From JAGTVG01 sp964389805 (GTDB lineage: Bacteria; Bacteroidota; Bacteroidia; Cytophagales; Cyclobacteriaceae), in contig CAYMFU010000311.1 of assembly GCA_964389805.1 (NCBI GenBank), positions 1-38,555 on the forward strand: a stretch of DNA of 38,555 nucleotides. The letters run 5' to 3'. Under the pieces are notes generated by a model. That model ran no database searches and was not told the origin of the DNA. It saw only the letters and a program-made list of their open reading frames with translations. The position numbers and the translations under genes are program-made. This document shows, piece after piece, positions 8,303 through 17,531 of the stretch. Numbering within the stretch: the stretch's first letter is position 1; the number at the start of each line of letters is the position of its first letter.

Positions 8303-9820
8303 ATGAAAGAAATAAAAAATAAAGTCATGAAAAAAATATTTAACAAAACATTCTTACTCATCGTGACTCTTTCGCTGGCAGCCTGTTTTGATCTGGAAAA
8401 AACAGACCCTAATCAGCAGAATGAGGATACATTCTGGACCAACCAGGATCAACTTGAGATGGGTGTCTATGCATGTTATGACGTGCTGCAAATTTACTGG
8501 AGAGATGTGGCTCAATGGTTATATTGTGGTCTCTCAGATGAAGGGACCAACGAATATCCTTATGAGTTCTACGATGTTTTCAGGTTCAGGGGAGATGACT
8601 TGAATCGCTTCCATGATACTTGGCTTACGATGTACAATATGATCGGCAGGGCCTATCAGGTGATAGAACGTGCACCGGATATTTCCGGAGCAAAAGTGCC
8701 TCAAATTACAGCAGAAGCCAGATTCTTTGTGGCGCTCGGATATTATCATCTGCAACTGGTATTCGGGGACCACGTGGCCTATGTGGATGCCATACAGAGT
8801 CCGGCAGACCGTCCACCCAGGGCAGAGGCAGGACAGCTGTATGAAATGATGGAAGAACAGCTCAATCTGGCCATACCCGATCTTCCAGTGGCCAGTGAAT
8901 ACAGGGATACTGATTATGGAAGGATCACCAAAGGCGCTGCCCAGGCCATGCTCGCCAAGGTACATATGCAACAGGGGGAATATTCCGAAGCTGAGTTATT
9001 GTTATCACAGGTCATCGGTTCAAATGAATATGAATTACTTGATGACTTCGAAGACAACTTCCTGAATTTAAACTCCATTAATTCGGAAGCCATCCTGACG
9101 ACCAATTTTGTTACATATGGAACGGAAGGAAATGAAGCTAATGACTGGAGTTTGAGATCCATGTTCTATTCAATGAAAGAATCAAACGGTGCTTTCGGGG
9201 ATGTTCAAGCTACAAATTTCATTTTAGAGTCCTTTCAGACTGAGAATGATGCGGACGGGAATCCTGATCCTCGATTGGATGCTACCATTTTCCATGAGAA
9301 TTCCTCACGGCTCTATTATGGTGAGCCCTGGGATTTCTGGTATGCTGAAGTTCCTAATCCTGATATCGTATCTGGTATTTATAAATATTCGGAACAGGAA
9401 ATTGTCGCAACAAATGATGGTCAATTGATCGATCAAATGGCGGGTACGAATTTTAACCTCATTCGATACGCGGATGTGCTCCTGTTATATGCTGAAGCTT
9501 TGAATGCAAATGGAAAGACAGGGGATGCCTATGATTATGTTGATGAGGTTCGTGAAAGATCAAACATGAATCCGTTAAGCGTCGTAAAACCAGGACTCAG
9601 TCAGGGAGAATTTCTTGAACAACTCAAACATGAAAGACTGGTTGAGTTAGCCGGAGAACTGGTTCGTTTTGATGACCTTAAAAGATGGGGAGATTATAGC
9701 AGCAGCAATACAAATGATCCGAATTTTGAAACGTTTACTGATGGTAAAAATGATGTGGGGCCAATACCCCAAACTGAGCTGGATCTGAATCCGAATTTAA
9801 TACAGAATCCGAATTATTAA
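8303..9820 (+). CDS. susD: SusD/RagB-family starch-binding-like outer-membrane lipoprotein
   Basis: This 505-aa lipoprotein forms the lid of the SusC transporter and captures glycan at the cell surface. The signal ends in the lipobox LSLAAC with Cys28. It has the typical early segment DTFWTNQDQLEMGVYACY, a mid TPR-like helical region (AEARFFVALGYYHLQLVFGD), and the conserved C-terminal parts NLIRYADVLLLYAEALNA and LAGELVRFDDLKRWG. I used the ATG at 8303, two bases after susC; the ATG at 8327 (MKKIFNK) is an alternative giving a more standard signal peptide. An intrinsic terminator follows 31 bases after the stop, so the transporter operon ends here. Confidence 0.97.
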   Translation: MKEIKNKVMKKIFNKTFLLIVTLSLAACFDLEKTDPNQQNEDTFWTNQDQLEMGVYACYDVLQIYWRDVAQWLYCGLSDEGTNEYPYEFYDVFRFRGDDLNRFHDTWLTMYNMIGRAYQVIERAPDISGAKVPQITAEARFFVALGYYHLQLVFGDHVAYVDAIQSPADRPPRAEAGQLYEMMEEQLNLAIPDLPVASEYRDTDYGRITKGAAQAMLAKVHMQQGEYSEAELLLSQVIGSNEYELLDDFEDNFLNLNSINSEAILTTNFVTYGTEGNEANDWSLRSMFYSMKESNGAFGDVQATNFILESFQTENDADGNPDPRLDATIFHENSSRLYYGEPWDFWYAEVPNPDIVSGIYKYSEQEIVATNDGQLIDQMAGTNFNLIRYADVLLLYAEALNANGKTGDAYDYVDEVRERSNMNPLSVVKPGLSQGEFLEQLKHERLVELAGELVRFDDLKRWGDYSSSNTNDPNFETFTDGKNDVGPIPQTELDLNPNLIQNPNY

Positions 9821-9851
9821 AATTGCATGGTTAAATAATAAAGCTGAATCC

Positions 9852-9879
9852 AAAAGCCTGTCTTATGGCAGGCTTTTTT
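9852..9879 (+). terminator. Rho-independent terminator after susD
   Basis: A 9-bp stem, AAAAGCCTG (9852-9860) pairing with CAGGCTTTT (9869-9877), encloses an 8-base loop and continues into a run of six T (9874-9879). It is 31 bases past the susD stop and separates the uptake operon from the enzyme genes. The rest of the gap to 10090 is AT-rich. I see no clear match there to the Bacteroidota TAnnTTTG promoter element, although a promoter for the enzyme block is expected in this gap. Confidence 0.85.
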
Positions 9880-10089
9880 AACTCTTGTTTAAACCATAAC
9901 CCTAATTTTAAAAAAACAATTAGTTCAAATAAAGCTGAGAATAACTAAAACCATTTAAAATTTGGATGTTCTGTTTACTAATGTAACTGATCACTGAATC
10001 TACGATATTTCCCTAATAGGGGATCTCTCTTTTATTAGAATGAAACGAAATTGATTGAAAAACTAACCCAGACTAAATAATTGACGATT

Positions 10090-12222
10090 ATGAAAAAATA
10101 TGGCCTTTTAATTTCATTACTACTTCTTATGTCAAATATCAGCTGGTCACAGAGTGATCCGGTTGCTCATTGGGATTTTGATGAGTTGCGAGTTGAACGT
10201 AAAATCGTGGAAATGGTAAGGGGAGAAACCTATGTTCCCAAAGAGGTATTCGCCTATGTAACGGAATCGGTTTCCGGGAAGGAATTCGATCTTGAAGGGA
10301 AGTATTATAAAAGCGTAAACGGTGTGAAAAACAAGGCTGTACTTCTGGACGGGTATACCGCGTATATTGAGATTCCCGATCCTGAGGATATTCCTGTTAT
10401 AACAGAGGAATTCACAGTAGAGGTATGGGTGGCGTTAGGTGCTTACCCAAAGAATATGTGTCCCTTTGTTGATCATCAGCGGGATGTGGCTGATGGTTAT
10501 CATACCGGGTACTTTTTTGGTCTTGATGCTTGGGGTAGACCAACCATGCGCATAGCCACGAATGGGAAGGAAGAAGCCATGATCGCTGAAGATATTATAC
10601 CTCTGAATACATGGACTCACGTAGCCTGCACCTATTCAATGGAAGAGGGCATATCCCTGTATCTCAATGGAGAAAAGATTGCTTCAAGAATGCTGGCAGG
10701 AAAGTTTACTCCATCGATCAATGAACTGGTAGGTTCAACATCAATGCTTATCGGGAAGAGCCGAAAGGCTCACCGGCCATACGGTACGATCAGGCCGGAA
10801 GGAACAGAAAGATCAAATACTTATCTGGATGGTATTATCGATGAATTGAAGATCTATGATCAGACTATGACGGATAATGAAATATCCACTGCCTTTAATG
10901 CTAATCAAACGGATGAATCGCCGGAGCTTCCAGAAAGAATATTACCTTCCGGCCCTCAATCTCCCGGAGCCTTCCGGGCGGTAAATACCACCTTAAAGTA
11001 CTATCCGGGTTGGGATGCCCCATGGGCACTGGCTGATAATGCCGATGTGGTTGTCCAGTTTGAAGAGACCGATTGTAAATTTGTTTTCTGGCATGGCACT
11101 TCATATATTCCATGCTGGGTCACTGAAAATAATATCTGGTTTAATAACGGATTTAATGAGGGCTGGAATGACCATGGCAGTTGCGAGCCCATGTCCGACA
11201 AAAAAGCCAAATATTCCACAGTTAAGATCATTGAAAGCAACGATGCCCGTGTTGTGGTTCAATGGCGTTATGCCCTTGTGGATGTACTGGGTAATTTTGC
11301 CTTTGAGGATCCGACCACTGGCTGGGGTGACTGGACAAATGAAACATTCACCATATACCCTGATATGACCGGAGTCAGAAATGACGTGATCCTGAGTAAT
11401 GCACCAAATGCAGCCCACGAGTGGCAGGAAAGTATGATTGTCCTGGGACCAGGACAAAGACCGGAAGACCTGCTTGAATACGGAGCAGTATCCATAGCCA
11501 ACCTGAAGGAAGAACATAAAACCTATTCATGGGAAAATGAACTCCCGCCTGAGACTTCAGAGGATTTCGACCAGGGTATAATCCAGGTGATCAATACAAA
11601 ATCTGAATTTAAGCCCTTTTCTGTGGTCAGGCCTCAGGATTTTGAATATATGGACTTCTATGCAGGGGAAATTCGACGGGATGTAAGCGTATTCCCCTGG
11701 TGGAACCATTGGCCAGTAGCACCCCGTCCTACCGATGGCAGGTATGCTATGGCAGCGGACAGAGCTGCACATTCTTCTCTTTCACATTGGTACTGGGGCG
11801 CTTTTAAAACAACCGATCGCTCCATCTCCAAGATTATGTTGAATGGTATGACCAATAAAAGTGCTGAAGAGCTCGTGACCTTGACAAAAAGCTGGTCGAA
11901 TCCAGCTGTGATCGTTGTAGATCAGGGAGCAAGTGGGGAATATGATCCTGCGCAGCTGGCTTTTGTCATTGATCTTGTTAAGGCTCCGAAGGCATTGAAT
12001 GTAACCATTAAAGGTACCCAGGACTCACCGGTATATAATCCAGCCTTCGTGGTTAACGGATGGGGGGATAAAGATCTCAAATCCCTTAAGGTCAATGGTA
12101 AAGAATTGAAACCTGGAAAGAATGTAAAAGTTGATTACAGGGAATCAATGAAGTCAAGGGATCTGATTGTCTGGCTCAGGATGGAAGCCAATTCGGATCA
12201 GTCTTTTATTTTCAGTAAATAA
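10090..12222 (+). CDS. Exported LamG-domain protein with an unrecognised ~430-aa module (module family member 1)
   Basis: This is a 710-aa secreted protein; the ATG at 10090 gives a clean type I signal peptide (MKKYGLLIS... cleaved near SWSQ), better than the TTG at 10081. Residues about 22-270 form a LamG/jellyroll domain: VAHWDFDE, LDGYTAYIEIPD, FTVEVWVALGAYP, LNTWTHVACTYS, ISLYLNGEKIA and YLDGIIDELKIYD. Residues about 283-710 form a module shared with the genes at 12246 and 36155. Its key segments are FVFWHGTSYIPCWVTENN, CEPMSDK, WGDWTNETFTIYPD, HEWQESM, SEFKPFSVV, WWNHWPVAPRPTDGRYA, DRAAHSSL and GEYDPAQLAFV. Conserved Trp, His and Asp suggest an enzyme or carbohydrate-binding surface, but I recognise no named family. 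It stands first in the enzyme block after the terminator, and a related gene starts 23 bases downstream. Confidence 0.8.
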   Translation: MKKYGLLISLLLLMSNISWSQSDPVAHWDFDELRVERKIVEMVRGETYVPKEVFAYVTESVSGKEFDLEGKYYKSVNGVKNKAVLLDGYTAYIEIPDPEDIPVITEEFTVEVWVALGAYPKNMCPFVDHQRDVADGYHTGYFFGLDAWGRPTMRIATNGKEEAMIAEDIIPLNTWTHVACTYSMEEGISLYLNGEKIASRMLAGKFTPSINELVGSTSMLIGKSRKAHRPYGTIRPEGTERSNTYLDGIIDELKIYDQTMTDNEISTAFNANQTDESPELPERILPSGPQSPGAFRAVNTTLKYYPGWDAPWALADNADVVVQFEETDCKFVFWHGTSYIPCWVTENNIWFNNGFNEGWNDHGSCEPMSDKKAKYSTVKIIESNDARVVVQWRYALVDVLGNFAFEDPTTGWGDWTNETFTIYPDMTGVRNDVILSNAPNAAHEWQESMIVLGPGQRPEDLLEYGAVSIANLKEEHKTYSWENELPPETSEDFDQGIIQVINTKSEFKPFSVVRPQDFEYMDFYAGEIRRDVSVFPWWNHWPVAPRPTDGRYAMAADRAAHSSLSHWYWGAFKTTDRSISKIMLNGMTNKSAEELVTLTKSWSNPAVIVVDQGASGEYDPAQLAFVIDLVKAPKALNVTIKGTQDSPVYNPAFVVNGWGDKDLKSLKVNGKELKPGKNVKVDYRESMKSRDLIVWLRMEANSDQSFIFSK

Positions 12223-12245
12223 ATAGTATACCAAATTATCCGATC

Positions 12246-15023
12246 ATGTCCTCAAAGTATATTAAAGTTGCTGTATTAAGCTGGCTGCTGATAACTCTAA
12301 TAGCATGTAATAACAATGGACCATCATCAGACCTCAAAACTTTAGGGGAGTTCGGCGCCTTCTATACGCGAATAAATTCTGGTCAGGAATTCGAGAAGTA
12401 CGCCAGGGTCGGTGACTATGCTGATATTATTGTGGATCTTGGTCAGTCAGGTATGACGTTTAATTTCTGGAGAGGATCCAGTTATCTGCCTTTTCTGAAA
12501 AATGGTGATCAGGAGTGGTATGTGAATGAGGTCATTAAAAGGAGCGGTGATGGTTCCGATCAAATGCCGGACAGGACCAATATCTATTCATTTGTAAGGA
12601 TAATTTCCAGCAATAAAGAGGAGGCTGTTGTTCACTGGCGGTATTTGCCGGTTTTCGTTGGAGGAAACCCGCAAGGCGGTGTCTCATCTGATAAATTTGT
12701 AGATGAGTATTATTATATTAAACCTTCCGGGGAGGTTAAAAGAACCATTCGTAAAGGGACACCTCGTATCGATACATGGCATGATCCCGCGAATACCAGA
12801 ATACAAACCTTTAAATTGACCCCGAAAGGAATTTCAAATTTGGAATTGATCGAAAATTCTGATTTTTCTGAACCCAGTATTATTGAAGGCAATCCATTCA
12901 TCAATAAAACAATTGTAAAACCAGCAGCATGGTGGAAATTCGATGAGCATGTGGGTAATCATACCCAGGAAAGTATAAGTTCTGCCGAATCTGAAGTTTC
13001 CGGCAGTAAAACCCTCTGGAGAAAAGGGGTATCTGGTTCTGCACTTCAGTTTGACGGTTATTTTTCAGAGATAACACTTCCGGCTGAAAAAGCCCCTGCT
13101 ATCAAAGATGCCATTACCCTTGAAGCCTGGGTAACACTGGGTGCCTATCCCTGGAGTTTTGTTCCAGTCATACAGCAGGTGGATGATACACCTGAAGAAT
13201 TGTTAACAAAGAAGGGTGGTGAAGCATTTCTCAGAGGTGAAGAGGGGCGTGAAGAGTTCGAGGAATCATTGGAAAATGATGAAGATGAAGAGAATTTTGA
13301 TTTTGTAATGAAAGAGGATGATGATCAGGGATACTTTTTGGGTATCGATGGTTATGGCAACCCGTCCTTCAAGCTTCGAATAAATGATAATTGGATGCAA
13401 TTGAACACCGATTTTCATATGGAGCGGCGAAGATGGTACCACCTGGTTGCTACCTATGATCAGGCCAGCGGACTGATGAAAGTCTATGTCGATGGCCGGC
13501 AAGTAGGGGAGTTGAGTGCCGGGAAAGGAATGATTCAGACTTCTAAAAAGGATATCCGGATCGGAAAAGGAAAAGACCGTCGGCCTATTCGACCTGTCAG
13601 GGACAATACCTTTTCTGATTCTTATTCCATAGATGGATTGATTGACGAAATTAGAATATATGATGTCGCATTGACTGATAGCCAGATATCACAAACTTAT
13701 CAAAATATTGCGGTCAACCAGGATTATTACACAGAAGTTGATATGGACAAACGTGTCCTGCCGGTTGGTGATAACAGACAGGTTTTTGGTGCTTATTACA
13801 CCCATTTAAAGTTTTACGATGTCTGGGATAATCTGTGGCGTTTCAGCGAGCATCCCGATGTCGTAGTGGAATTTGATTCCAATCCGAATAAATTTGTCTT
13901 CTGGCGAGGTACGGGATATATCCCGATGATGGTCAACGAAAGGGGACAATGGTATAGCAATGAATTCAATGAAACCTGGAATAAAACGGGTGGGGAAGGA
14001 TGTCAGGAACCTATGTCTGATAAGGAAGCCTATACCAATCACGTACGTATCATTGAAAATACACCGGCAAGAACAGTAGTACATTGGAGATACCCTTTAA
14101 TTGACGTAAAGCATGTCATGGCCAATTATGAGGAGGAATATGGCTGGTGTGACTGGAGTGACTGGTATTATTATATCTATCCTGATGGAATTGCAGTAAA
14201 AACAATGCATTTATGGACCCATGGTGAAAGAAATCATGAGTGGCAGGAATCCATGGGTATATTTGGGCCGGATCAACATCCGGAGGACGTCATCAATACA
14301 AAAGCCGCCCTGACCATGTTAAACCTCGAGGGAGAAATGTTCACTTATGACTGGGTTAATCACCCTCCTGAGAATGTGAATAAACCTGAGGAAAAATGCA
14401 TTCAGTATATCAATTATACCGGGGAATATAAACCGGTGACCATAGGTGAGTTTGGGGAATCTGATGTTTACAGTGGTGAACTCACAGAATATGGAGCCTT
14501 CCCGTCATGGAACCACTGGCCGGTAGCCCAGATGCCTTCGGATGGAAGATATGCCACTTACCCTGACCGTACAGCCCACAGTTCTCTGACCCATGTGCCA
14601 CCTGTTGTCTATAAGGAAGAAAGGTCCGGGCCGACTCCATATTATCAAAAGATCCTTATGGAAGCGATGTTGAACTGGGATCCTGAGCAACTTGTTCCGC
14701 TCGCCAGATCCTGGATAAATGCCCCTGAAATCAATGAAATGGTTGGTGCAACAGGAGAATATGACCCGGCACAAAGGGCCTATGTGCTGGAAAAAAAGGA
14801 AGCCAATATTTCATTCTCAATAACAGCAAGTGCAGAATCGCCTTTGGCTAATCTTGCTGTCATATTGAAAAACTGGGGTGAAAAGGATATGGCTGAAGTA
14901 TTTATTCGTGAAAAGGAGGTAGAATGTAGACAGGGAATCTTCAGGGATACCGATGGATCAAAGACAATGGCGATCTGGATAGATATAAATGAAAACTCAA
15001 AGGTAGAATTTGTAATACGATAA
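12246..15023 (+). CDS. Large lipoprotein: partial module + LamG + full module (module family member 2)
   Basis: This 925-aa lipoprotein has the lipobox TLIAC with Cys21. Residues about 31-165 repeat the start of the unrecognised module (FGAFYTRI, FNFWRGSSYLPF, VVHWRYLPVF) and then break off. A LamG domain follows at about 222-480 (AAWWKFDEH, LEAWVTLGAYPW, RRWYHLVATYDQ, IDGLIDEIRIYD), interrupted near 310-360 by a very acidic insertion rich in Glu and Asp. The full module fills about 500-925: FVFWRGTGYIP, CQEPMSDKEA, RTVVHWRYPLIDV, DWSDWYYYIYPDG, HEWQESMGIFGP, PSWNHWPVAQMPSDGRYA, DRTAHSSLTHV and GEYDPAQRAYV. The architecture looks like a module duplicated around an inserted LamG. It probably works with the preceding protein at the cell surface. 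The frame is uninterrupted, so it is not a frameshift fusion. Function unknown. Confidence 0.8.
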   Translation: MSSKYIKVAVLSWLLITLIACNNNGPSSDLKTLGEFGAFYTRINSGQEFEKYARVGDYADIIVDLGQSGMTFNFWRGSSYLPFLKNGDQEWYVNEVIKRSGDGSDQMPDRTNIYSFVRIISSNKEEAVVHWRYLPVFVGGNPQGGVSSDKFVDEYYYIKPSGEVKRTIRKGTPRIDTWHDPANTRIQTFKLTPKGISNLELIENSDFSEPSIIEGNPFINKTIVKPAAWWKFDEHVGNHTQESISSAESEVSGSKTLWRKGVSGSALQFDGYFSEITLPAEKAPAIKDAITLEAWVTLGAYPWSFVPVIQQVDDTPEELLTKKGGEAFLRGEEGREEFEESLENDEDEENFDFVMKEDDDQGYFLGIDGYGNPSFKLRINDNWMQLNTDFHMERRRWYHLVATYDQASGLMKVYVDGRQVGELSAGKGMIQTSKKDIRIGKGKDRRPIRPVRDNTFSDSYSIDGLIDEIRIYDVALTDSQISQTYQNIAVNQDYYTEVDMDKRVLPVGDNRQVFGAYYTHLKFYDVWDNLWRFSEHPDVVVEFDSNPNKFVFWRGTGYIPMMVNERGQWYSNEFNETWNKTGGEGCQEPMSDKEAYTNHVRIIENTPARTVVHWRYPLIDVKHVMANYEEEYGWCDWSDWYYYIYPDGIAVKTMHLWTHGERNHEWQESMGIFGPDQHPEDVINTKAALTMLNLEGEMFTYDWVNHPPENVNKPEEKCIQYINYTGEYKPVTIGEFGESDVYSGELTEYGAFPSWNHWPVAQMPSDGRYATYPDRTAHSSLTHVPPVVYKEERSGPTPYYQKILMEAMLNWDPEQLVPLARSWINAPEINEMVGATGEYDPAQRAYVLEKKEANISFSITASAESPLANLAVILKNWGEKDMAEVFIREKEVECRQGIFRDTDGSKTMAIWIDINENSKVEFVIR

Positions 15024-15058
15024 ACGTGATTTTTCTTTTAATGATAAAATGAATAAAC

Positions 15059-15514
15059 ATGATCAAATCAATATCAATTATTAGCATCATTTGCAGTGCA
15101 ATAGTGGTAATAAGCTGTAATAATCAGACTGGAAATACCGGTCAGATGGAAAGCTCTACTGAAGCACCAGTGGCAGAAAAGGTTACCAAAAGGGTAGGTA
15201 TGGTGGTGAAGATCAGAGAGGATCAGATCGAAGAATATAAAAGAATACATGCACCAGACAATCCAGGAGTACGTGATCTTCTTACAAAATACAACATGCG
15301 TAATTTCTCCATTTTTCTTCAAAAACTGGATGATGGAAATTACTATGAATTTGGATATTACGAATATGTCGGGAGTGATTTCGAAGGGGATATGGAGAAA
15401 TTAGCTGCTGAACCACGGAATATCGAGTGGTTGAAAGTATGCGATCCCATGCAGATCCCCCTGGAAGGTTATGAAGGCTGGGCTGAAATGGAGCTGGTCT
15501 ACTATAATCCTTAA
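15059..15514 (+). CDS. L-rhamnose mutarotase (RhaM)-like lipoprotein
   Basis: This 151-aa protein has a lipoprotein signal (VVISC, Cys20) and a short linker, followed by a RhaM-type domain at about 45-151. The family interconverts alpha and beta anomers of 6-deoxyhexoses such as L-rhamnose. Visible family features are VGMVVKIREDQIEEYKRIH, with Y60 and H64 spaced as the catalytic Tyr/His of E. coli RhaM, the N-[FY]-[SA]-I-[FY] strand (MRNFSIFLQKLD) and the C-terminal E-L-V-Y-Y segment. Normal RhaM is about 104 aa and cytoplasmic, so an exported, lipid-anchored form is notable. It lies between the module proteins and the fucosidases. I infer that it equilibrates fucose or rhamnose freshly released as a single anomer by these enzymes. 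Specificity cannot be decided from sequence. Confidence 0.8.
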   Translation: MIKSISIISIICSAIVVISCNNQTGNTGQMESSTEAPVAEKVTKRVGMVVKIREDQIEEYKRIHAPDNPGVRDLLTKYNMRNFSIFLQKLDDGNYYEFGYYEYVGSDFEGDMEKLAAEPRNIEWLKVCDPMQIPLEGYEGWAEMELVYYNP

Positions 15515-15628
15515 TGAGGAATAAATGCTAAGGCCTTTTTTCTAACACAAAATACTATTTAAGGGCCAGATTTATATTAATTATTGCTAAGAAATCAATC
15601 ATAATTGTACTATAAATACTTTAATCCC

Positions 15629-17410
15629 ATGAAAACCTACAAAAACTTAATAATTCTATTATTAATATTGTTTTGCATCTCTTGTGAGCAACCAAAGCAA
15701 ATAGAAGCAGAAAAATATCAACCTGACTGGAGATCATTGAGGAGGGTACAGACACCACAATGGCTACAGGATGGGAAATTTGGGATCTATACACACTGGG
15801 GACCTTATGCGGTACATGCGTATGGTTCAAACACCACTTGGTACTCTTTTGCTTTATACCTTGAGCCCAATGGTGAAGCCCGGCAACATTTTGAGGAAAA
15901 CTTTGGTAAACTCACGCCGGAATATGGTTATAAGGACCTAATCCCCCTGTTTACTGCTGATAAGTTTGATGCTGAAGAATGGGCAGATCTTTTCCAGAAG
16001 GCAGGTGCGCGATACGCGGGCCCCGTGGCCGAGCACCATGACGGATTTGCCATGTGGGATACACAATGGTCGGAATGGAATGCGGCCAAAATGGGACCTA
16101 AAAGGGATGTTGTAGGAGAATTGGAAGCCGCCATCAAGAAAAGGGGGATGAAATATGTTACGGCTTTTCATCATGCGGCCAATTGGTTCTTTTTCCCGGT
16201 GGCTGACGAACGGTACGATACGGGAAATCCCGATAATGCAGGATTATATGGTCAGTATCATTTACCGGGAGAAATGCGGAATCAGGAGTTTCTCGATGAA
16301 TGGTACGGGAAGATTATTGAAGTGATTGATAACTACAGCCCGGATTTTATCTGGTTTGATTTTGCACTTGATGAAATACCTGAAGGATATGTGAAGGATT
16401 TCCTGGCGTATTACTATAATCATGCCGCTGCCAATGGCAAAGAAGTAGTTGTAACCTATAAAGGCCATGATATTGTCCCGGGTACGGGCGTAAGGGACCT
16501 GGAACTGGGTCAGGAACCAAATCTGACATATAACGAGTGGATAACTGACAACTCAGTTGATGACCGTGGTGCCTGGGGATATGCCAATGACCTTACGTTC
16601 AAGACCCCAAACAGGCTTATAGACAACCTGGTAGATAGGGTAAGTAAGAATGGATATCTTTTGCTAAATGTAGGCCCAAAACCTGACGGGACCATCCCGG
16701 AAGGTGCTAAAGAGGTATTGCTGGCGATGGGCGCCTGGCTTGACGTGAACGGGGAGGCTATCTATGAGACAACCCCATGGATGGTGGCAGGAGAAGGACC
16801 CACAAATTTAGGCGAAGATCCTTCGGATATCGGTTTTAATGAATCTGATATAGTGTATACCGCTGAAGATGTCAGATTTACAGTGAAAGGAGACAACCTA
16901 TATGCGATATTTCTTGATTGGCCCGGGGAACAGGCGGTCATTAATAGCCTCAGAGGTGTTGACATGGAACAGATTGAGGAAGAAGCAGGCAGTATAGGAA
17001 GTGATATTCCAACAGTAGAAGGCAAAACGCTGACATTTGAATACGAAGGAGCTATCTACACCTTTGAATTTAAGGAGGAAAACGAAGTTCATGTATCAGG
17101 AGGGGAAGCAGGTGATGGAATGATGGGATATTTTGAACAGGAATTTGAAGATGTTTATATCGAAGTAGCCGACCTGGAAGTAGAATTCATTTATGATGGC
17201 GAAAATCTAGTTATGGAAGAGGATGAAGGACCGGGATATCCGGGTTTTTACAAGGAAGAAATTAAGCGGATCAGTTTACTCGGGCACAGTGAAGATCTGA
17301 ACTGGAACCTTACTACGGATGGTTTGGTGGTCGATTTACCAGAGCAAAGGCCTTGTGATCATGCCTATGTTATAAAAATAGAGCGATACCATCATCCGAA
17401 AATTGATTAG
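15629..17410 (+). CDS. GH29 alpha-L-fucosidase, canonical active site, lipoprotein
   Basis: This 593-aa enzyme releases terminal alpha-L-fucose by retaining hydrolysis; start ATG at 15629 (a TTG at 15605 would add eight unlikely residues). The signal ends at CISC, so Cys19 is the likely lipid anchor. The GH29 barrel spans about 30-375: IYTHWGPYAV, YAGPVAEHHDGFAMW (H136-H137), PKRDVVGEL, PDFIWFDFAL with D244 in the catalytic-nucleophile position, and the end of the barrel DRVSKNGYLLLNVGPKPDG. A C-terminal beta-sandwich follows, with an acidic insertion near 495-545, and ends in PCDHAYVIKI. It is the only one of the three GH29 genes here that keeps the Asp nucleophile. Substrate linkage is unknown. 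Confidence 0.93.
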   Translation: MKTYKNLIILLLILFCISCEQPKQIEAEKYQPDWRSLRRVQTPQWLQDGKFGIYTHWGPYAVHAYGSNTTWYSFALYLEPNGEARQHFEENFGKLTPEYGYKDLIPLFTADKFDAEEWADLFQKAGARYAGPVAEHHDGFAMWDTQWSEWNAAKMGPKRDVVGELEAAIKKRGMKYVTAFHHAANWFFFPVADERYDTGNPDNAGLYGQYHLPGEMRNQEFLDEWYGKIIEVIDNYSPDFIWFDFALDEIPEGYVKDFLAYYYNHAAANGKEVVVTYKGHDIVPGTGVRDLELGQEPNLTYNEWITDNSVDDRGAWGYANDLTFKTPNRLIDNLVDRVSKNGYLLLNVGPKPDGTIPEGAKEVLLAMGAWLDVNGEAIYETTPWMVAGEGPTNLGEDPSDIGFNESDIVYTAEDVRFTVKGDNLYAIFLDWPGEQAVINSLRGVDMEQIEEEAGSIGSDIPTVEGKTLTFEYEGAIYTFEFKEENEVHVSGGEAGDGMMGYFEQEFEDVYIEVADLEVEFIYDGENLVMEEDEGPGYPGFYKEEIKRISLLGHSEDLNWNLTTDGLVVDLPEQRPCDHAYVIKIERYHHPKID

Positions 17411-17443
17411 TAGGGATGATGTAAAGGAACTGATAAAATGGAT

Positions 17444-17462
17444 TCATTTGTATTTCAAATGA
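17444..17462. other. Short AT-rich hairpin between two GH29 genes
   Basis: TCATTTG and CAAATGA form a 7-bp stem around a 5-base loop in the 121-base gap between the two GH29 genes. No T-run follows, so it is not a standard terminator. It could be a processing or operator site, or chance in AT-rich DNA. Confidence 0.25.
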
Positions 17463-17531
17463 CAGGAAATCTGATATAAATCCGTTTGGTTCTCCATTGA
17501 ATAGTTTATTAAAGTTTATAATTATTTGATT

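Noticed and set aside
9821..10089. Bacteroidota promoter (TTTG at -33, TAnnTTTG at -7) in this and the other gaps
   Set aside because: I searched the gaps by eye and found only near misses such as TAAAATTTG and TAGACTTTG with the wrong spacing, so I call no promoter.
11101..11517. Open frames on the minus strand inside the module genes (and similar ones elsewhere)
   Set aside because: They lie antisense to well-supported genes, have no family features, and follow from the codon pattern of the + strand gene.
12246..15023. Gene fusion by sequencing error (two genes joined)
   Set aside because: The frame is continuous with in-family sequence on both sides of the LamG domain, and only one signal peptide is present.
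15531..15543. AAGGCC followed by a T-run after the mutarotase gene, as a terminator
   Set aside because: There is no stem of useful length before the T-run; only a short AAGGCCTT self-complementary site.
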